Source: Sorangium sp025924095 (GTDB lineage: Bacteria; Myxococcota_A; Polyangia; Polyangiales; Polyangiaceae). From it: DNA of 64,000 nucleotides. A program made the position numbers and the translations under genes. Below, one piece after another: positions 51,401 through 59,568 of the stretch. The stretch is from contig NZ_CP150356.1 of assembly GCF_051521505.1 (NCBI RefSeq), forward strand, positions 2,418,001 through 2,482,000, in the 5' to 3' direction. The notes beneath the pieces are model-generated. The model was not told the origin of the DNA, did no database searches, and saw only the letters and a list, made by a program, of their open reading frames with translations. Position 1 is the stretch's first letter. Every line of letters starts with the position of its first letter.

Positions 51401-51947
51401 GCAGCGCCACGCCCTCGGGCGGCGCCGCATTCGCGTGGACGCTCATCGCGTACTGGCGGCAGAGCTCGAGCAGGCCCGCGATGTCGAGCGGGAGTTGGGT
51501 CACGTCGTCCGGCACCAGGAAGACGATGCGGCTCTCCTCGCTGATGCGGCTGGGGATCGGCGGCGTTTGCAGGGGGCTGTTCGCCGGGAAGGCGGGCTCA
51601 AGGATGTGCTGGGGTGGGAAAGTGACGACGATCAGGGCCTGCCCGGAAGCGGACCGCACGAGTCGGCGCTGATTTCCGGTCGCCCGCACGAAGCGGACGA
51701 AGCCGAAGTTGAGGTTGAGCAGATCCTCAGCCCGCTGGACGGCGATCGAGAAGGTGATTTCCAGGTTCGACAGGTCGATTCCGCTGCTGCAGCCGAGCGG
51801 CAGCGTCACCGCGGTGAGCGTCGCGCCGCCGTAGACGAGGAATGAGCGGCGGGACATCACGGGGGCGCCGGGGCGCGCCGCGGGAGCCCGGCGCGAACGA
51901 TCCTGGTCATCGGCCTTGCCGCCTGGGCGTCTGGAGTTGTGAGACAT
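48432..51947 (-). CDS. Giant Tat-exported lipoprotein, 1171 aa, unknown family
   Basis: Start at 51947 (GGAGAAG upstream). A twin-arginine signal SRRSFLV (residues 32-38) is followed by a hydrophobic stretch and lipobox LPLGC (C53). Residues 55-650 are mixed alpha/beta without family match. Residues about 690-760 are a coiled-coil-like helical stretch (AALKAHLAELRSRLHAVAAQ). The last 350 residues are strand-rich with repeating amphipathic segments (LPKLAVGIFSLENISLGARL) that could form an extended beta groove, as in lipid-transfer or translocation proteins. First gene of the operon. Function unknown. Confidence 0.75.
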   Translation of the reverse strand: MSHNSRRPGGKADDQDRSRRAPAARPGAPVMSRRSFLVYGGATLTAVTLPLGCSSGIDLSNLEITFSIAVQRAEDLLNLNFGFVRFVRATGNQRRLVRSASGQALIVVTFPPQHILEPAFPANSPLQTPPIPSRISEESRIVFLVPDDVTQLPLDIAGLLELCRQYAMSVHANAAPPEGVALPESRAAAGLAWGIQGSPAPPDPLQTAIELPFRLLISPNVYGRWAHATGPFTSPRGRVELWHTRLGVWSPTGTDERSSALRTARALWTRDRDVPTDPFSSDYDSSLTVQDRLDIVTVTADFSRSIASLDPRERPQPIRVNRLMLSSLGGWLDSETRAAPHAPTNLERWTHQASMGRDYHVEVVRGGWAFPFGLRTSVIAVTTREFHGSTAYLIKRCYVHIQELLQTYEPRPGLPDRFVRGMPLSWLRVVEATATSPALDLCPALDRPFVPIVNGKPWRVPMVTFDRGGNEVPMAPPIVWIPSRPPHEPPYSSDTVDKLRALYSTADPRTVTDNRRHAPAPQRGTDDTTSELVSITFDGLPAPQDPLGFYAVMATSEVVIEALRHVAGIKAVSTVKWSEAYLDSGFGPGNPRELFLDLTSGPVPVNFSGQADRSGGFVTPNLSVDGLSRLTGPASNVSHPERASLEPTDVFRGVDPKSLFTPKIFGCIPLTAILAGDAFAKMVPRFITEALNEAQQFMATMARLQRDVQDLPGRLAGQVDAALKAHLAELRSRLHAVAAQITTALDRLQQVPAGLSPERLPALINDATPDTLQAALDDLKATLDNPLTGKVTLALPGADITVREVSRRLGQLPRLAAVRTALNSFFRGREMTKDLHVTIEWRPTLKGFEGIFVPHRTDGLVLSADIRAKSGGGKKAGTDIVCSLEDFALHLMGSGKAEFIVLEFKRLQFRQSSGKKPEIDVVFKDILFTGVLSFVETLRDIIPLDGFSDPPEVQISPSGIVAGFSLSLPKLAVGIFSLENISLGARLNVPFIGDALTFSFHFATRENPFMLTVSMLGGGGFFGITLTPEGVTSLEVQLEFGARLSVNFGVASGAVSITAGIYFGMATIEKVTTATLRGFLRIRGEVDVLGLISASIELRMELEWVERTGKVIGRAILEIEITIVFFSVKVSLVCERQFAGANGDPTFAELMGPDGGRFPWLEYCEDFAAAA

Positions 51948-52639
51948 CGGCTTCTCCAAATGAACGTCGCCTGGAACCAAGAGATTATTAGGGCACCAAA
52001 ATTAGCGAAGGCTCCGACTTTCCCAAAAGCTCTTCCTGAAGGCACGGCGCCAATGCCTGAGCGTCGGGGCTGCTGCGCGTCCGAAGGACATCCAGCAGCG
52101 ACGCCGCGAGCAGGAAGTTTCCAATGTCCGACCAGATCGCTCTCGCATGCCTACACCGTTGCACGAACGGGGCCCATCCGCGCAGAGGAGACAACGAATT
52201 ATGCGCAGGATGAGGTGTATTTAGCGCTCTGACAGTTGTGGGTCTTCGACCTCTCCGCGCGCGGCTGTCTCATCACCGCCATGCGGCGGAACAGAACGCT
52301 GCGGCGGGGTTGCCCAACTTCACCCGGCCTTCACCATCATTCTCTTGGATGTGTGAATCGCCGACTTGGACGTGCCGTGTAGGTTATTTTGACATCTTTG
52401 AACATATTCGTGGAGCAGAGCGACGCGATCGCGGCTCGTCTCCCGTGCGTAGGCTCGGCCAGCGTTTGCGGGCTATGTTAAAAGAATTGTGAAAACTCCA
52501 GTAGCGGTCTTGTCACTGCGCATTGGCTTCCTCCAGGCGGGGCGACGACGGGTTTAATCCTCTACGCGCGGACATGGAACAGTCCTTGCTCGACCTCCAT
52601 GGGCGTGGAGAAAGATTGGACGCCACGCGAGGGGGGCTC
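51948..52639. other. Lower-GC intergenic region, promoters of divergent genes
   Basis: Divergent region between the operon of giant proteins (minus) and the Cys-rich peptide gene (plus). AT-rich patches such as TTTTGACATCTTTGAACATATTCG (about 52388-52411) could hold a promoter; no complete -35/-10 pair with proper spacing was found. No gene supported. Confidence 0.4.
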
Positions 52640-52981
52640 ATGAGACGCACCATTCAACGCATCATTTCCGTTCTGTTCTGCGGAGTCGCGATGGCTCTGG
52701 GCGGCATCTTGGACAGCCCGAAGACGGCGGACGCTGCCACGACGTCTTGTGACACCGGCCCGTGCGGCACTTTCACCACGGAGCGATGCGCAATCCTGGA
52801 TGCCAAGGAGGCGAACTGCAGATGCGTCGGCGGCGTCGGCGGCATCGGCGCGCATCCGGAATGCCGAGGCAAGTGTGAAGAAGGCAACAGCCTGACTTGC
52901 ACCTGTCCGAATACTTCTACGTGCAACCCTGATTTTCCCGGAAGCAACTGCCCCTGCACGTGCAGGTGCGTCCGCTTGTGA
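52640..52981 (+). CDS. Cys-rich secreted mini-protein (paralogue 2)
   Basis: 113 residues from the ATG at 52640 (GAGGGGGG upstream). Signal peptide ending about ADAA, then a 14-Cys module starting SCDTGPCGTFTTERC, continuing with many C-x-C and C-x3-C pairs and ending CPCTCRCVRL. Shares S-C-x3-P-C-G-x6-C and C-R-C-(I/V)-R with the gene at 40899. Has no lipobox, so it is probably released. Likely a knotted secreted peptide associated with the neighbouring giant-protein operon. Confidence 0.75.
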   Translation: MRRTIQRIISVLFCGVAMALGGILDSPKTADAATTSCDTGPCGTFTTERCAILDAKEANCRCVGGVGGIGAHPECRGKCEEGNSLTCTCPNTSTCNPDFPGSNCPCTCRCVRL

Positions 52982-53811
52982 AGGCGGGCGCTGGGAGAGC
53001 CATTGCAGCCATCCGTCCGCCTCGGCGTTCGAGGTTAGTTCGTCCTTGATTTGCCGAGGCGCCCACTCTCCGACGGTTCCGCCGCCCACTCGGTACTCGC
53101 GCAGCTGTAAGCGACATGTGCGCTCGTAGTGCTACCTACGATGCCTCCAAAACGCTTTGGATTTTTTTCTGCCCGAATCGTCTTGAGCTTTCTTGCCCTC
53201 TGGGCGCATTTTATTAACCGGTGCGGCAGCTCAATAAATGACTTGGCGCTTCCGAGGTACTTGCATCCTGCTGGTTCTCATGCATCGGTCAGGTCATGTA
53301 TTGACCGGCTGTATACCAGAGCCAGGTTAATGAGCGGGGGGCGCACTCGAGCGGCAAGATGAGCGGTGAGCGGCGCCAGACAGGAAGAACACTGCCAATC
53401 GGTACACGTGTCCGATGAACGGAAGATGCCACAGGGTATTCGATCTCATTTCGGAGCCGCAAGCAGGCGGGTCTACGCATTGAATTCTCCCCAGCGTGTT
53501 TGGGTGGAATGCCTGGAGATAGCCCCGTGAAAACAGGTCGATGCCGCTGGTTGACCACGACATCTGATGCTCTAGAGCGGGGAGCATGTCCAAGGTGCAC
53601 GCGGCCACGTTGGCGGACGCGCGCGGCTGGTCCAACCACTGCGGATGCTGTACCCGTCGGACCTGCTCCCCGCTTTAGTGCGGTCAGAAATTTATCAATT
53701 TTGCATGGGCGGATGTTGTGCGCCTGGTGAGTATTGTAGCTCGACTGGCCGCGACACGATCCGATAGCCGATTGTTGCAGATCACCGTGAGCCCAGGAAA
53801 GAGAGGGGCCA
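52982..53811. other. Lower-GC intergenic region
   Basis: Mixed composition, no convincing gene. Frames at 53327-53635 (minus) and 53129-53362 (plus) are short, lack ribosome sites and look like chance openings. Includes the upstream region of the gene at 53812. Confidence 0.35.
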
Positions 53812-54630
53812 ATGCCGGATTTCTACGCCGATAATCGGGATTACTACACGCTTCAATCGTATGTGAAAGCATTCGGTCAGCGCGATGACTCTTGGGACCC
53901 TGCAGCCGGGTACAGCGCCAACCGCGATCGAATTCTCCGGCTTTACAAGTACTACCAGAGCACCTACCTGACCTCCCCGAACCGATTTCTCTGGGCAGGG
54001 CTCGGACGCATGGCTGGGGGAGCCGTGGTTAGCGGGTTGGATTTTCTAGTCAATCCACCGTTCCCGGTACCCTCTCATCCGGACCCGTCGTTGTTGACCA
54101 ATACAATGGTCCAGATCGGCAAGAACATTTTTCTCGATCTGGCATGGCAGCACGAGGCGTTCCTCGCGGATGCGCAGAAGACAATCCTGCTTGCGGCAGA
54201 GCACGACCGCCGGCATCCGGGAAGCACGAGGTATGCAGATGCCTGGATCAAGATCGCCTCAGGTACTCCGGACCAAGTCGCCGAGGGGAATCGGATGCTC
54301 CTGCAGAACGAGCAATTTTCCATCATTCAACCACACTACGACATGTTAAGGAGCCACTTCGAGACGGCGGCTACGGTGAGGTTGACCCGCGCGTTCACGA
54401 GGAACATTCACCCGTATCACCGGGACTTCCTGACGGCGTTCCCCGTGGGCGACGTGCTTGCTGCCAACGATCGGTGGGCATGGATAACGGAACCAGGTGG
54501 CATGTGGGAGAAGTGGGGCGTGATGCCTTCGGAGGAGAGGACACGGCTCGTTTCTCTCTCGATGGATGACCTCATCTATCAAAGATGGGGACAGCTCCTC
54601 CAGTGGCTTCTCCCCCCTGGATCCCCGTAG
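53812..54630 (+). CDS. Unclassified 272-aa protein
   Basis: 272 residues, RBS AGAGGGG before the ATG. No signal, one hydrophobic stretch (FLWAGLGRMAGGAVVSGLDFLVN, about residues 62-84). The sequence is rich in Tyr, Asn, Arg and His (DNRDYYTLQSYVKAF, PYHRDFLTAFPVGD). Wobble positions are less GC-biased than in the neighbours, which points to recent transfer. Not a family I recognise. Confidence 0.65.
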   Translation: MPDFYADNRDYYTLQSYVKAFGQRDDSWDPAAGYSANRDRILRLYKYYQSTYLTSPNRFLWAGLGRMAGGAVVSGLDFLVNPPFPVPSHPDPSLLTNTMVQIGKNIFLDLAWQHEAFLADAQKTILLAAEHDRRHPGSTRYADAWIKIASGTPDQVAEGNRMLLQNEQFSIIQPHYDMLRSHFETAATVRLTRAFTRNIHPYHRDFLTAFPVGDVLAANDRWAWITEPGGMWEKWGVMPSEERTRLVSLSMDDLIYQRWGQLLQWLLPPGSP

Positions 54631-54841
54631 CGTTCTCCAAGTGGCGCCGGAAATTGCGGGGGTGAGGGCGCCCAGACGGTGGTAACCACCCGGCCATTGC
54701 CATGGGCACGGCCTCTTGCAGCTCTCGCCAGGGTCGATGACGCTGAGCACGGAGCGGTGTCGGCCCACGACTCGGCGCGGGCACCGGCGGTTCTGCAAGG
54801 GGGCCCGACGAGGCGGCTTCGGACAGCGTCGCCGGCGGAGG

Positions 54842-54877
54842 TGTCAAGCGACAGTAACTTTTTACTGACGCTCTACA
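54842..54877 (+). mobile_element. Vestigial insertion sequence: two facing ends with interior lost
   Basis: TGTCAAGCGACAGTAA (54842-54857) and TTACTGACGCTCTACA (54862-54877) are 13/16 identical as inverted repeats, separated by only four bases. The pair reads like left and right ends of an IS with TG...CA termini whose body is gone. The right end is identical to the solo copy at 41926-41944. Confidence 0.65.
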
Positions 54878-54897
54878 CTACAGAACGGAGGCTTCTC

Positions 54898-55110
54898 CAC
54901 CGCGGAGATGGGTGCGACCTATCTTTTTGTTGGAGGCACGTCCACCTGGAGATGGGTGCGACCCATCTTTTGTTGGAGGCACGTCCACCTGGAGATGGGT
55001 GCGACCCATCTTTTGTTGGAGGCGTGTCCACCGGGAGACGGGTGCGACCCATCTTTTCTTGGAGGCGCGTCCACCGGGAGATGGTGCGACCCATCTTTTC
55101 TTGGACGCGC
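54898..55110. repeat. Tandem array, five units of 42-44 bp with dyad core
   Basis: Unit centres (GCG of GATGGGTGCGACCCATC) at 54914, 54958, 55001, 55044 and 55086. Each unit has the palindromic core ATGGGT-GCG-ACCCAT, then TTTT, TTGGAGGC and a variable GTCCACC. On the minus strand the units read as Ser-Lys-Lys-Arg-Trp-Val-Ala repeats but no gene is supported. A single related unit lies at 37.1 kb. Confidence 0.9.
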
Positions 55111-55494
55111 CAGCCCACCGGGGCGGGTTCACGGCGTGCCGCCCGCCCAGGGCGAGGGCGCCGGGACGGCTTCGGGCTGCCTCGGGGGGCTCTTTCTCCT
55201 CCTCGCGCAGCGCACTCCTCGCGCAGCGCATGGTATGCGGCCAAGACAGCCACCGGCAGCTGGTACGCCGGGCTCCTGCGGCGCCCCGAAGCGTCGAGGA
55301 GCACCCCGAGTCGCTCCGGCGCGACCTTGTCTGGGCCATGGATGTCCCAGGCGCCGGTTGGGCTGCCCCATCCCATCCGGCTCGCCCCTGGTCGCGAGGG
55401 AAGTCTTGCCGAGCTGCCCGGCCCTCGGAAAGGGTGTTCGTCGCGCGGCACGCCCTTGCCCTCGCCCGGGTCCAGGAGATAGCTAGCGACGGGC
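55111..55494. other. Intergenic region, no gene seen
   Basis: High-GC spacer between the tandem array and the YdjM-like gene. Contains TCCTCGCGCAGCGCA repeated (about 55199-55230). Nothing else seen. Confidence 0.35.
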
Positions 55495-56490
55495 ATGGAC
55501 TCGCTCACGCACGGGCTCTTCGGGCTGGCGGTCGGCGCGATGCGTCGCCCCGACGTCACGCCCGGCCAGGGGCGCCCGTCGCCGACCGACCGGACCGTGC
55601 TCCTCGCGTGCGTGATCGCCGCCGAGCTGCCGGATCTCGATTACCTCTGGCCGGCGGGGGACGCGGTGCTGCGCACGCTGCGCGCGCACCGGGGGCCGTC
55701 GCACGCGCTCCTCTTCGCGCCGGCGGTGGCGGCGGTGGCGGCCGGGATCGCCTGGCTCGTCCTCGGGCGGCGGGCGCGGATCGGCCCGGTCTACGCCTTC
55801 AGCGTGCTCGCGGTCGCTCTCGCGCACCTCTTGCCGGATCTCTGGACCGGGTGGGGGACGCGCCTGCTCCTCCCGCTCTCCGACGCGCGCCTGACGCTCG
55901 ACTGGACCGGCGTGCTCGACCCGCTCGTCACGCTGCCGCTCGCTGTCGGCGCGCTCGTCGCGTGGCGCCGGCCGGCGCGCTGGCGGCGCGCGATCCTCGC
56001 CGGCGCCGCCGTCGCCGCCGTGTACGTCGGCGGCCGGATCGCGGCGCAGCAGATCCTCGTCGCCCGCGTCGCCGCCGCCCACCCCGAGGCGCAACGCGTC
56101 GCCGTGTTCCCCGCGATGCTCGGCGTGACGACATGGCGCTTCATCGCGACGCATGAGGACGCCTACGCCGCCGGCTCGGTCGCCCTGTTCGGCGGCGCGC
56201 CGATCGAGGAGCGCCGGCTCTCGCGCGCGCCCAGCGGCCCCGTCCCCGCCCACGTCATGGCCGTCCCCACCGTGCGCGAGGCGCTCGCCTGGGCTCGCTT
56301 CCCCGTGGTCCGCCACGCCCCCGCCGAGGGAGGCGGCACCACCGTGCGCGTCGCCGACCTCCGCTATCACCTCCGCGGCAACCCGACGCTCGAGTTCATC
56401 ATCGACATCGCCCCCGGCGGCGCCGTGACGCGCGCCCGCCTCGAGCGCGGCGGCTCCGCCCGCGAGCTCCTCGAGCGCTGGCGGGAGTAG
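55495..56490 (+). CDS. YdjM/LexA-regulated-type membrane-bound metal-dependent hydrolase
   Basis: 331 residues. N-terminal MDSLTHGLFGLAVGAM, then ELPDLDYL, HRGPSHALLF and LAHLLPDLWT: the His/Asp motifs of the YdjM/YfhO-type (DUF457) inner-membrane family in their usual order. Five or six transmembrane segments, then a soluble C-terminal domain of about 120 residues. Homologues are implicated in lipid or cell-wall-related hydrolysis or stress response. Stands alone. Confidence 0.8.
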   Translation: MDSLTHGLFGLAVGAMRRPDVTPGQGRPSPTDRTVLLACVIAAELPDLDYLWPAGDAVLRTLRAHRGPSHALLFAPAVAAVAAGIAWLVLGRRARIGPVYAFSVLAVALAHLLPDLWTGWGTRLLLPLSDARLTLDWTGVLDPLVTLPLAVGALVAWRRPARWRRAILAGAAVAAVYVGGRIAAQQILVARVAAAHPEAQRVAVFPAMLGVTTWRFIATHEDAYAAGSVALFGGAPIEERRLSRAPSGPVPAHVMAVPTVREALAWARFPVVRHAPAEGGGTTVRVADLRYHLRGNPTLEFIIDIAPGGAVTRARLERGGSARELLERWRE

Positions 56491-56713
56491 CTCGTCCATG
56501 CGCGCCGGCTCCCAGCCACGTAGGACCGGCAGCGACGGGACAGGGCGTGGGCGGGCGAGCGGCGCGCCCGTGACGTCGGAGCCGGCGCGCACCTCGAACC
56601 ATTGGTAGTCTGGCGCATGAGCGCGGTGGCGCGATCCGTCATGGATTGCTACGGAGTGTGGCACGAGGACGAACGGTCATGAGCCCGGGGCGGCGTGTCG
56701 AGACGAGCGCCGG

Positions 56714-57223
56714 TCATTCACAAGTCCAGGCGCCCGCGCGCACGACCATGCCCGTGGCGCAAGCCCATCGCTCCGCCGTGATGGCCTCGATGACGCACGA
56801 CGCCGCCCTCGCGTCGATGTCGTCAGGATTCTGTGTTCCGACGGCGCAGCCCATCTCATCGAACTTGACCGCGATCGCAGGGCCGCACGGAAAGCCACGA
56901 GCGATGACGCAATCATTGCCGATCTCCAGCAGGTGCTCCATCGCGGCGTCTTCGGAGGTGTCTCCAGCTTCGCAGAACACCGGGCGCTCTGCGCAGGGCG
57001 TGAGGCCCTCAAGCGGGATGGGATCGAACTTTTCCTCCGCATGCATGCCCGCACCGAAGCTCGGGTCCCGGGCGTCGCCCGAGCCTCCGGTGCCGCCCGA
57101 GCCTCCGGTGCCACTCGAGACGTCCCGAACATCCGTGCCGCCGGCGCTTGCCTCCGGGTCGCTCGCTTCACAGCCGAGATAGCTCACGACCGAAATTGCA
57201 AGCAGTCGCTGTGACCATCGCAT
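56714..57223 (-). CDS. Small lipoprotein of unknown function
   Basis: 169 residues from ATG 57223, which precedes a signal peptide with lipobox VSYLGC. A Gly/Ser/Asp linker (GTGGSGGTGGSG) follows, then a domain with eight Cys (TPCAERPVFCEAGDTSEDAA..., CVIARGFPCG, CAVGTQ, CVIEA, CATG, WTCE). It probably forms disulfides at the surface. No family. The Cys-rich domain belongs to the type seen in many myxobacterial surface proteins. Confidence 0.65.
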   Translation of the reverse strand: MRWSQRLLAISVVSYLGCEASDPEASAGGTDVRDVSSGTGGSGGTGGSGDARDPSFGAGMHAEEKFDPIPLEGLTPCAERPVFCEAGDTSEDAAMEHLLEIGNDCVIARGFPCGPAIAVKFDEMGCAVGTQNPDDIDARAASCVIEAITAERWACATGMVVRAGAWTCE

Positions 57224-57343
57224 GGACAGAGCATAGAGAGCTTCCATGCGGAGCGCAACGCGACGGATCGCTGTAGGCGGCACCGCGGAGACGCGCGGGG
57301 GCGGAGGTGGCGTCCGGGTACCCGAGGGCGGCGGGCTCTTGTC

Positions 57344-57706
57344 TCACGAGGCGTCGTCGTCATCGACTTCGAGCGCCGTGCTGCACACGATCTTGCAGGG
57401 AGTCGAGCACCCAACGGCGCACATCGTGATCCGCGACGTCACGGGCTTGGGCGGCCGGCGGGAGCGAGGCGCCGGCGGTGCAGGACGCCGTCCAGCCCCA
57501 CTACGCGGCCGGGCGCAGCAAGCACTCTCGCTGTTGCCCGAGGCCAAAAACGAACGGCCGGCGATGACGTGGAGCGCCCACGTGACCGCGGGCACCCCGT
57601 GGATGAGCTGCGCGGGCCTCTCGGACACGAACGAGCACCACACCAGCTGAAATTGCGGCTCACATTGCGCATCGGCGCGCACGCGGGCGCCGCGCGAGGC
57701 GGTCAT
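57344..57706 (-). CDS. Hypothetical protein, possibly real
   Basis: 120 residues with high wobble GC in the first half (PQFQLVWCSFVSERPAQL). The second half is Arg/Pro-rich, ending in an acidic tail (EVDDDDAS). No signal peptide and no family. Coding is plausible but not certain; it lies upstream of the GH30 gene in reverse order with no clear RBS. Confidence 0.35.
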   Translation of the reverse strand: MTASRGARVRADAQCEPQFQLVWCSFVSERPAQLIHGVPAVTWALHVIAGRSFLASGNSESACCARPRSGAGRRPAPPAPRSRRPPKPVTSRITMCAVGCSTPCKIVCSTALEVDDDDAS

Positions 57707-57745
57707 GCGCGCGAGGGGCCCGGGGCAGGTCCCTTCAGGGGAAAC

Positions 57746-59371
57746 TCAAGGCATCGGGATCACGAAGGTGGTGATGGAAAAGGCCGGGACCGTGACCGCC
57801 AGGCGATAGTCCTCGATCGCCATGTCGGGAAGCCGCTCGAGGTCCTCCGTGCGCGAGGTGCGGTGCACCTCCGCCGCGCGGCCGACCGTGGGGAGCCGGG
57901 TGAGATCGAGCGTGTAGCCGCGGCTTGCGCTGCGATCGCCGTTGCGGACCACGAGCGTGAGAGAGCTGCCGTCGGCGCTGACCGCAGCCACCATGTCCTC
58001 GCTGTCGACGTCGACGATTGTCGCGCCGGGCCGGATGTAGCGACTGAAGCCGGCATGCATGTAAAAGCGCTTGATGGGGGTGTAGGACTGCTCGCTGTCG
58101 TTCAGCGTGAAGCTCGCCCAGCTGCGCGCCGGATCGCCCGACTGCCAATCCACCCAGGCCTCCGGCCTCAGCTCACGCAGATCCCGGATGATGCGCTCCG
58201 CCATGAACAGCGCCGCGTCCGTGTCGTCGTTCAGGCTCTGCCCGAGCGGCCCCGACTCCGATTGCCACAGCCGCTTGCCGAGCTCGGTCGCCAGCTGCCG
58301 GAGCTCCTCGCGCCGGCTGCCCGCGTAGGAGTGGACGTTGATCTGCTGGAGAGCGGCGAGCGTCCCCGAGCCGAACGCGCGGAGGTTCTGGACGGCATCA
58401 TCCATGCTGTTTTCGTCCGATGCGCTGACCACCGTCTCGCCGAGGCCCTTGCTGGCGAGCTGCTTGGCGACCTCCTGGATGATCTTCTCCTGACTCGCCC
58501 GGTCGAAGTGGCAACCCTCCTGGGAGCCGTTCGATTTCCACCAGTTGGCGTAAGGCTCGTTCAGCGGCTCCAGCGTGCGAAAGGTGATCGCGTGCTCGTC
58601 CCTGTAGTGACGCACGACCTCCGTGAGGTAGTGGGCGAAGTCGTCGTAGTGGTCGGCCTTGAGGTTGTCTCCGCCGGTGCGACTGCCCGAGGCGCAGCCG
58701 CTGGTCGTCATCCAGTACGGAGGAGAATTGGAGAACGCCTCGAAGATCAGATCCTCTCCGCGCTCTGCGATGCGCAAGAGGACGGCGCGCTGGTTGGCAT
58801 CGTTCTCCCACGTGAAGGTCCCGTCGGCGTCCTGGAACCCCGGCATCTCGCGATGCCGCTCCATGTGCTCGTGGGACGGATTCTCCCCTCCACCGATGTT
58901 GTAGCGGAAGATGTTGTAGCCGAGGCCACGCACCGGATCGACGACCGCTTCGACCACGGCATTGCGCTTGGCTTCCGCCCATCCGCCCACGTGATGGGCC
59001 CACCAGCACAAGCTCGTGCCCCAGCCCTCGAAAGATTGGTGAAGCACGTCCGTGTCGATCTTGACGAGCTCCGTGCCCGGATCGGCGGTCACCGTGGGGC
59101 GTGGCTCGGTCGGCGAGCCCCCGCCCTCGCCCTCGCCCCCGCTCCCGCCCAGCGCGCCGCCGCTCGACGTCGACGATCCGCCACCCGAGCCCGCGGTCGC
59201 GCCGCCTCCGCTCCCCCCCTGGCCACCGCTCCCCGCTGCCGTGGCGTCCACGGAAGGGCTCGGATCGCGCGGGGAGCACGACACGGCCACGGTGAGTGCG
59301 GCGAGCGACGCGACGAGCGCTTGAATTTTCAACCAGGTGCGTGCGGCTTCGGAGGGGGCTGTCTTGCGCAT
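57746..59371 (-). CDS. GH30-family glycosidase lipoprotein
   Basis: 541 residues. Lipoprotein signal ending AVSC, then an Ala/Ser/Gly spacer of about 55 residues. The catalytic TIM barrel shows FEGWGTSLCWWAHHVGG near residue 115, YNIGGGENP, the acid/base Glu in LEPLNEP (about residue 269) and the nucleophile Glu in QSESGPLG (about 370), followed by the side beta domain of GH30. Closest by eye to endo-beta-1,6-galactanase / glucosylceramidase-type members. Acts on cell-wall or plant polysaccharide outside the cell. Confidence 0.88.
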   Translation of the reverse strand: MRKTAPSEAARTWLKIQALVASLAALTVAVSCSPRDPSPSVDATAAGSGGQGGSGGGATAGSGGGSSTSSGGALGGSGGEGEGGGSPTEPRPTVTADPGTELVKIDTDVLHQSFEGWGTSLCWWAHHVGGWAEAKRNAVVEAVVDPVRGLGYNIFRYNIGGGENPSHEHMERHREMPGFQDADGTFTWENDANQRAVLLRIAERGEDLIFEAFSNSPPYWMTTSGCASGSRTGGDNLKADHYDDFAHYLTEVVRHYRDEHAITFRTLEPLNEPYANWWKSNGSQEGCHFDRASQEKIIQEVAKQLASKGLGETVVSASDENSMDDAVQNLRAFGSGTLAALQQINVHSYAGSRREELRQLATELGKRLWQSESGPLGQSLNDDTDAALFMAERIIRDLRELRPEAWVDWQSGDPARSWASFTLNDSEQSYTPIKRFYMHAGFSRYIRPGATIVDVDSEDMVAAVSADGSSLTLVVRNGDRSASRGYTLDLTRLPTVGRAAEVHRTSRTEDLERLPDMAIEDYRLAVTVPAFSITTFVIPMP

Positions 59372-59568
59372 GACGACGTGATGCCACTTCAGGGAGGCGC
59401 GTGCGGGATCGCCGTGGCCTCAGGACTTTCTCATTAGCTGAGTCTCGTCGAACGGTCAGCGGCTTCTGCAGCCGAAAAGTGCCTTTGACAGAGAGCACAT
59501 GGCGCTCGGGGCGCAAGATTGCAGCGGACCTTCACCGTTCGCCCGACCGACGAAATGGCCCGGAGAGG

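Noticed and set aside
53327..53635. Minus-strand 102-residue gene
   Set aside because: No RBS, no family, composition of random sequence.
54898..55110. CRISPR array or repeat protein gene
   Set aside because: Spacers are conserved; minus-strand reading SKKRWVA repeats lacks start, RBS and coding wobble pattern.
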